NCBI RefSeq assembly: GCF_040054535.1
Contig: NC_090793.1
Coordinates: forward strand, 20,354,001-20,418,000
Length of the DNA stretch: 64,000 nt
DNA from: Antennarius striatus
Taxonomy: Eukaryota; Chordata; Actinopteri; Lophiiformes; Antennariidae
Direction of reading: 5' to 3'
The notes below the pieces were generated by a model that did no database searches, was not told the origin of the DNA, and was given only the letters and a program-made list of their open reading frames with translations. How positions within the stretch are numbered: position 1 is the first letter of the stretch; each line of letters begins with the position of its first letter. Both the position numbers and the translations under genes were made by a program. Below, in pieces: positions 59,411-64,000 of this stretch.

Positions 59411-62400
59411 TCATTCTGCTCCCAGCTCCACTTCTTCCACCTGCATGAAAGAAAATCAAATCTCATTTTATCTCACTTTAGTCACTAAAATCAGCTTTAA
59501 ATGAAATAAAACTTTAATTCAAAATCCGGTTCTGTTCACATACGGCAAGAAAAACAAACAGAGATCTGAAATCCAACCAAATGTAAAGAAATGACAGTTA
59601 ATGAGCAACCTTACGATGTACTGTTAAAGGAAGCTCAGATTTTATTGTCCTGTCATTTGGATGCTGTCCAGTTCTTCAGCAGCTCTTCTTCCAAACACTT
59701 CTACAGAGTTTCAGGGCAATTCGTCAGGAAGCTGAAGCATAACTGACTAAAAACAAAAAGATCTCATCCCACATTACTGAAAAAGAACGAACGTTTAGCG
59801 TGCGCCCCCCCCCCTCGAGCTCAAACCTCCATTTTCATGAAAATGAAAACAGTCACTGTGAAATTCAGGTAGGATCAGGTACAGGTGAGGACACACACAC
59901 TAGCACTGCTCCACAGAGGCAGAGGGCGTATCTGTTATGTCAATCAGATGATTTATAATTAATCTGTATTTCCTTATTTTATTGATACAGATTCTGCATT
60001 TGAAGTTAACCCCCAATGATCTGATCAGCTGTTCATATAACAGACACTGACCGTCTGTGGACGGATAGAACAAATGGTTTTAGTTAAGCTGGTGTCGTTC
60101 CTCTTCACACCCACCTCCAGAAGCTCCCTAGTCTGCTTCTCGGGGGTGTTTTCCACATTGGATTTAGCGTAATCCACCGTCACTTTGCTGTCCTCGATCT
60201 CACAGTCCTCCATGGCTTCTTTGACCGCTTTGCACACCTCATCGCTCTGGAACTCCACAAAACCAAACCTGAGAAAAACGTACAGCCAATCAGTGTGAAG
60301 CAGGAAGGGCGGAATGTGTTCAGGCAGTCAGACGGGCGACCCCGAGCCACCGACCCTTTAGACAGCCCCGTCTTCCTGTCTGTGATGACTCTGGCACTGA
60401 GCGCCCCTTGGAAAGCGTTGTGCAGCGTGTCAGCGGAGGTCTTCTGGGCCAGGCCCATCACCACCAGGGTTTTAGAGAGGACTAGAGAGGGACGGGGGGA
60501 GCCGATCACTCATCAAACCGACAGCAGGAACACACAGGTGACAACCCAGCGCCCCCCAGGAGAGTCCTGCTCACCTTTGTTCTTTCCTGGCCTTTCACCA
60601 AATTGCACTCGTAGCTCACGATTGTGGATCTTACACTTCTGCGATGACCGCAAGGCCTTTTCAGCGTCCTCCACGGAGGCAAAGTCCACAAAGGCAAACC
60701 TGTGGAGAGTCACAGCGTCTCCTGAGAACACCGAGGACATTCTTCATTCGTCTTTCCCCTGTGCCAGCGTGCTCACCTCTGTGACCTGCCTTTACCCTGA
60801 GGCATGCTGATACTGACGGCTGTCTTAAAAACTTTCTTCAGGTTTTCCTTGTTTACTTTATGAGAAAGATTTCCCACGAATAACGTCTTATTTGGTGAAG
60901 CAGCTGTGGGAAAGAAGAAAATCATCATTAAAGTCTAGTATTGATCACAGGAAACACCCAACAGGTGTATCCTCATCCCAGGTCGTTTCTACGTGCCTGG
61001 TGATTCAGCGCTCGTCGTTTTGTTGGTGGCTTTGGTGACTTTACGCCCTTTGGATTCTCCTGCAAAGTCCACGACCAGAACCCGGCCCCGCATCTGGGCT
61101 TCTTGTTTTTCCTTCTGCGCTTTTTTGGCAGTGACTTCATCTTTGAACTCCACAAAGGCTATTCTGATGAAAAATGATAAAATCTATTCAGTGCAAAAGC
61201 TAACATTTATTCAGTAAATCCATTTATTATCAACGTTTTACACAAAGTTCTGAGAAGGCTTAAATTCCCACCCTTTATCAGGTTTTTCTGCTCTATCTGG
61301 AAACCTGACAGCAACGGCTTCAGAGAAGATCTCCAGAACCTCTTGTTTGGTTGCGTTGTACGGGACGTTCTTCACAAACAAGCATCTGGCGTCTTTGGCA
61401 GCTGGAAACAGAACAACTGTCAAGTCACAAAACAGAAGAATCAAATCGCAAATGAATCAACAACAACTTTTAATCACCTTTTTTTTCCTCGGCTCTAGCT
61501 TTTATCTCATCCACACTTCTGACATTCGCTTTGCCGATCTTCATCGGCTGGTCCAGAACCAGCTCTCCATTTAATGTCAAGGCTTTGGTCAAGTCCAACG
61601 CCGAGGCCAAATCCACATATGCGTATTTTCTGCAAGAGCGAAACGTGATGATTCAGTTGTTTTATCACTAAACGAAGCAGTAACATTCATTCAAAGTGGA
61701 TAAATCAATCAAGCTGCAGCCCAGATGGACAACAGCAAAAGTTCACTGTGAAACTCAAGTCAAGAAGAGAAAACCAGAGAGAAAGACATTTTTAGAAGTC
61801 TCTCCTTTCTTCTGATGGAATCTCTGCATCCTTGTTTGTACTTTCAAATGTCTGCTTTATTAAGTGTTCTACTTCATTGTTCCTTCCAGCTACTGGAGTC
61901 CTGCTACCAACATTCATGCTAACCCCTGACACGCTAATCTGACCCAAAGTGAGTCTCACCAAGGTCGCACAAACTTATCAGATGTGTTTCCTGCCAGACG
62001 CTGAAGGTGATGACATCACTTCATCAGCAGACCTACCTGGACCGGTCCAATCGGATGTCTTGAAAGAGGAGGCTCTGTGTCATTAAGTACTTCCCCAGCG
62101 CTTCCTTGACTTCTTCAAACGTTTTAGACTTGTTCAGGTTTCCAACATAAAGACAAAAACCTAAAATAAGATGATTGACAGTGTGTGGACATTAAAACTG
62201 GTTATAGAGCTAAACAGTTAGCAGCTTGTCTTGTTTATATTCCATACCATCATTGATGAGTTTAGTCTTCTTTGATGGGGAGGGATCTTCAGTGGGGCGT
62301 GCCTTCCTTTTCCTTTTCACTGCAGCCAACAGAAAACTGTGGTTAACAAGTGTAACATGGAAAAAGGTCCTTTCTTATTTCAGTGGTCTGAAACTGGAGT

Positions 62401-63429
62401 TCCGGTATGTCCTGTGTTCAAACGGAGTTACTAAGATCTGATTTCAGACATCAGGAAGGCAAATCTAGACACGGGGACTGTAGACAGAGCAGAGGTCAGT
62501 GGTACAAGGTGAGTAGTTATAATGACGTTAAAAGGCATTAATATCAGGTATGAACATTTGAAAAGAATCATAGATGTATAACCATGTCATTATGCTAATT
62601 ATGTAATTTATACGACGTCTTTGTCGGTGCCAATTTCATCACTGTTATGTGTATTTATTTGTATCTCTGTGAGCAGACGTCACCTCGAATTTCCCTTGGG
62701 ATTATTCAAGTATCTATCTATCTGGATATCCTTCAGTAAAATCTTTATTTGTCAACATTACATTATGGATGAGTTGGTTTTTCATTCTAAAACATGGTAC
62801 ATGGATTGTTTTGATCTCTAATTCTCATTATGAAGATCTATTTTACATTTTAGATTTTAAAGGATTTAGACTTTTCATTTTGAGCTTTTATTTGAGCTAC
62901 TTCTTATTTTAAGCGAGTTAAACATCCTTACCGGTTTTCTTTTTTTTAACAGCAGTCTTTTCTGCTCCATTACTTTCCGTTCTCTCCTTTTCCTCATTCT
63001 TCTTCTCCCAGGTTACAGTTACTGAGAGCGACGTTTCACTTTGTCCAACAACAATGTCAGCAGGAGATTCTAAAGAGGAAGTCACATCACATTGTGTCAT
63101 TTTACTTGAATTAGAACATGAAACCAAGTATTTCCAGTCGCAGCTTTGTTACTCTACATGCTAAGATTGTCAGCCAGGCTCTGTGTGATGGGTTTACGGT
63201 ACCGTGTGGGGTTTGGTTCTCCTCCCTGTTCACTTCTGTCCTCCCAGTGGGTTCAGCCTCTTCTTTACTGACATTGTGCTCTATTTGAGTTCCAGTCTCC
63301 ATCTGTTTGTCTGAAACAATTGAATGATATGTTATTATTGAGTCTGAATGGCAATGCTAATTTAAAAATTCTTATTTAAAATAGCAATTACTTGCCTGCA
63401 TTAATACTGTCCTCTTCTGCAATTTCCAT
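59411..63429 (-). CDS. Nucleolin-like protein with four RRMs, no RGG tail
   Basis: RNA-binding protein related to nucleolin, which acts in rRNA transcription and processing. Exons: 63429-63396, 63310-63203, 63069-62932, 62319-62248, 62160-62037, 61629-61478, 61401-61272, 61163-60997, 60903-60777, 60699-60575, 60481-60355, 60268-60115, 59440-59411, making 495 aa. The N terminus has a Lys-rich basic patch (VKKKKTG, VKRKRKARP) but none of nucleolin's long acidic runs. RRMs: FCLYVGNL/KYAYVDL, RCLFVKNV/IAFVEF, KTLFVGNL/FAFVDF, KTLVVMGL/GFGFVEF (RNP2/RNP1 pairs). The last RRM is closest to nucleolin RRM4 (ARVITDRKTGLSKGFGFVEF). The protein ends VEEVELGAE with no GAR domain. Intron 1 needs a GC donor (AG|GCAAGT). 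Exon 8 has two possible in-frame donors (60997 or 61045). A divergent paralogue of ncl is the most likely identity. Confidence 0.85.
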
Positions 63430-63879
63430 GTTGACAACTTTTCTTTTTCAACGTTTTGTTGACTTGTAGACTAGGTGCATCAAAAAATATTGAAAATACA
63501 CATGAACTTGTAAAATATTTTAATATTTATCATAAATATTTCACTTGGCTCAAGGTGATGTCTTGTATTATTTATTCCACAACCAGTCAAACTCTGACAA
63601 ATCTATAAAGCAGCACCACGAGCACACAGCATCATGAAGGATTAAACTCGTTACTATGGTAACCCCTGAGGAAAGATGAAACTTTTTTTTAAAAATCTTG
63701 TCACATATAAACTTTTACACTTCGCGTTAATAGAACTATTTTAGTGTCCTAAACGAAACTATCTGTTCCAACAGTTAGAAAATGTGCTTTAAGTTGAGTT
63801 AGCCAACAGCTAGCTAGTTTGCAGCTAAAAACACCACAGTAGTTCGCATAACACAGAGCGCCTTAAAACACGACATGTT

Positions 63880-63935
63880 TGACGTAACCCTGACAACATG
63901 TATGACGTAACCCTGACTACGTTTATGACGTACAA
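63880..63935. promoter_or_regulatory. 23-bp tandem of TGACGTAA (CRE/ATF-like) sites
   Basis: TGACGTAA at 63880 and 63903 and TGACGTAC at 63926 are exactly 23 bp apart, with ACCCTGAC and an ACATGTA/ACGTTTA spacer repeated. This lies about 450 bp upstream of the nucleolin-like start codon. It may be promoter or first-intron sequence, because a donor-like GTGAGT on the minus strand (63981-63986) suggests a non-coding first exon at or beyond the window end. Confidence 0.5.
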
Positions 63936-64000
63936 GCTTCCTTACGTCTGTCTTTTGCTGTTTTCTGTGTTTCGATCGTCACTCACTTCTTGCAGTCGCC

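Noticed and set aside
62540-62640. C/D-box snoRNA in a nucleolin-like intron (minus strand GTGATGA then CTGA 90 nt on)
   Set aside because: Nucleolin introns host snoRNAs in mammals, so I looked, but here the terminal stem does not pair and no C'/D' boxes are clear.

Overview
This is nuclear DNA from a vertebrate, almost certainly a percomorph-type teleost fish. The genes are split into many short exons with GT-AG introns of 75-300 bp. The spacers are full of (CA)n/(GT)n microsatellites, minisatellites and long poly-G/poly-C runs. The protein sequences are closest, from memory, to vertebrate families. I place the organism only by gene content and repeat style; no species call is possible.

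Six protein-coding genes can be assembled exon by exon, with reading frame kept across every junction. Left to right they are: (1) an SLC6-family neurotransmitter/osmolyte transporter of the GAT2/BGT1 type, + strand, 14 exons, 10543-15110, 584 aa; (2) claudin-1-like, - strand, 4 exons, 20085-21571, 211 aa; (3) carboxypeptidase N subunit 2-like leucine-rich-repeat protein, + strand, single coding exon, 23581-25176; (4) hes1/her6-like bHLH-Orange repressor ending in WRPW, - strand, 4 exons, 32112-33284, 236 aa; (5) ATP13A3-like P5B ATPase, - strand, 30 coding exons, 41784-56537, 1187 aa, with a probable 5'UTR exon near 58139-58262; (6) a nucleolin-like protein with four RRMs but no RGG tail, - strand, 13 exons, 59411-63429, 495 aa. 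CPN2, HES1 and ATP13A3 are neighbours on human 3q29 and CLDN1 lies on 3q28, so this is a conserved vertebrate block. The hes1-cpn2 pair appears inverted relative to the human order as I remember it. The genes do not form a pathway; the linkage is ancestral synteny.

The rest is non-coding. 1-10.5 kb is microsatellite-rich with no gene I can support. A degenerate telomere-like array (10027-10218) lies just before the SLC6 gene. 15.1-20.1 kb holds a CpG-rich stretch and several tandem repeats. A non-autonomous hAT-like DNA transposon carrying about twelve copies of a 64-bp satellite lies at 21865-23068. The flanks of hes1 (25.2-32.1 kb and 33.3-41.8 kb) look like a regulatory desert interrupted by a 5'-truncated RTE-type LINE (37110-38800). 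The large ATP13A3 introns carry long minisatellites (46 x 23 bp, 33 x 11 bp, 34 x 16/17 bp) and a tRNA-derived SINE. A 65-copy 12-bp array lies directly against its putative first exon.

I found no clearly new multi-gene system. The most interesting signals are the satellite-bearing hAT element, a nine-copy 27-bp array of perfect CCAATCAG boxes, a dispersed repeat whose end has been amplified and inverted into a hairpin, unusual substrate-site residues in the SLC6 transporter, the nucleolin-like gene with no GAR tail and apparent GC-AG introns, and an in-frame candidate cassette exon in atp13a3.
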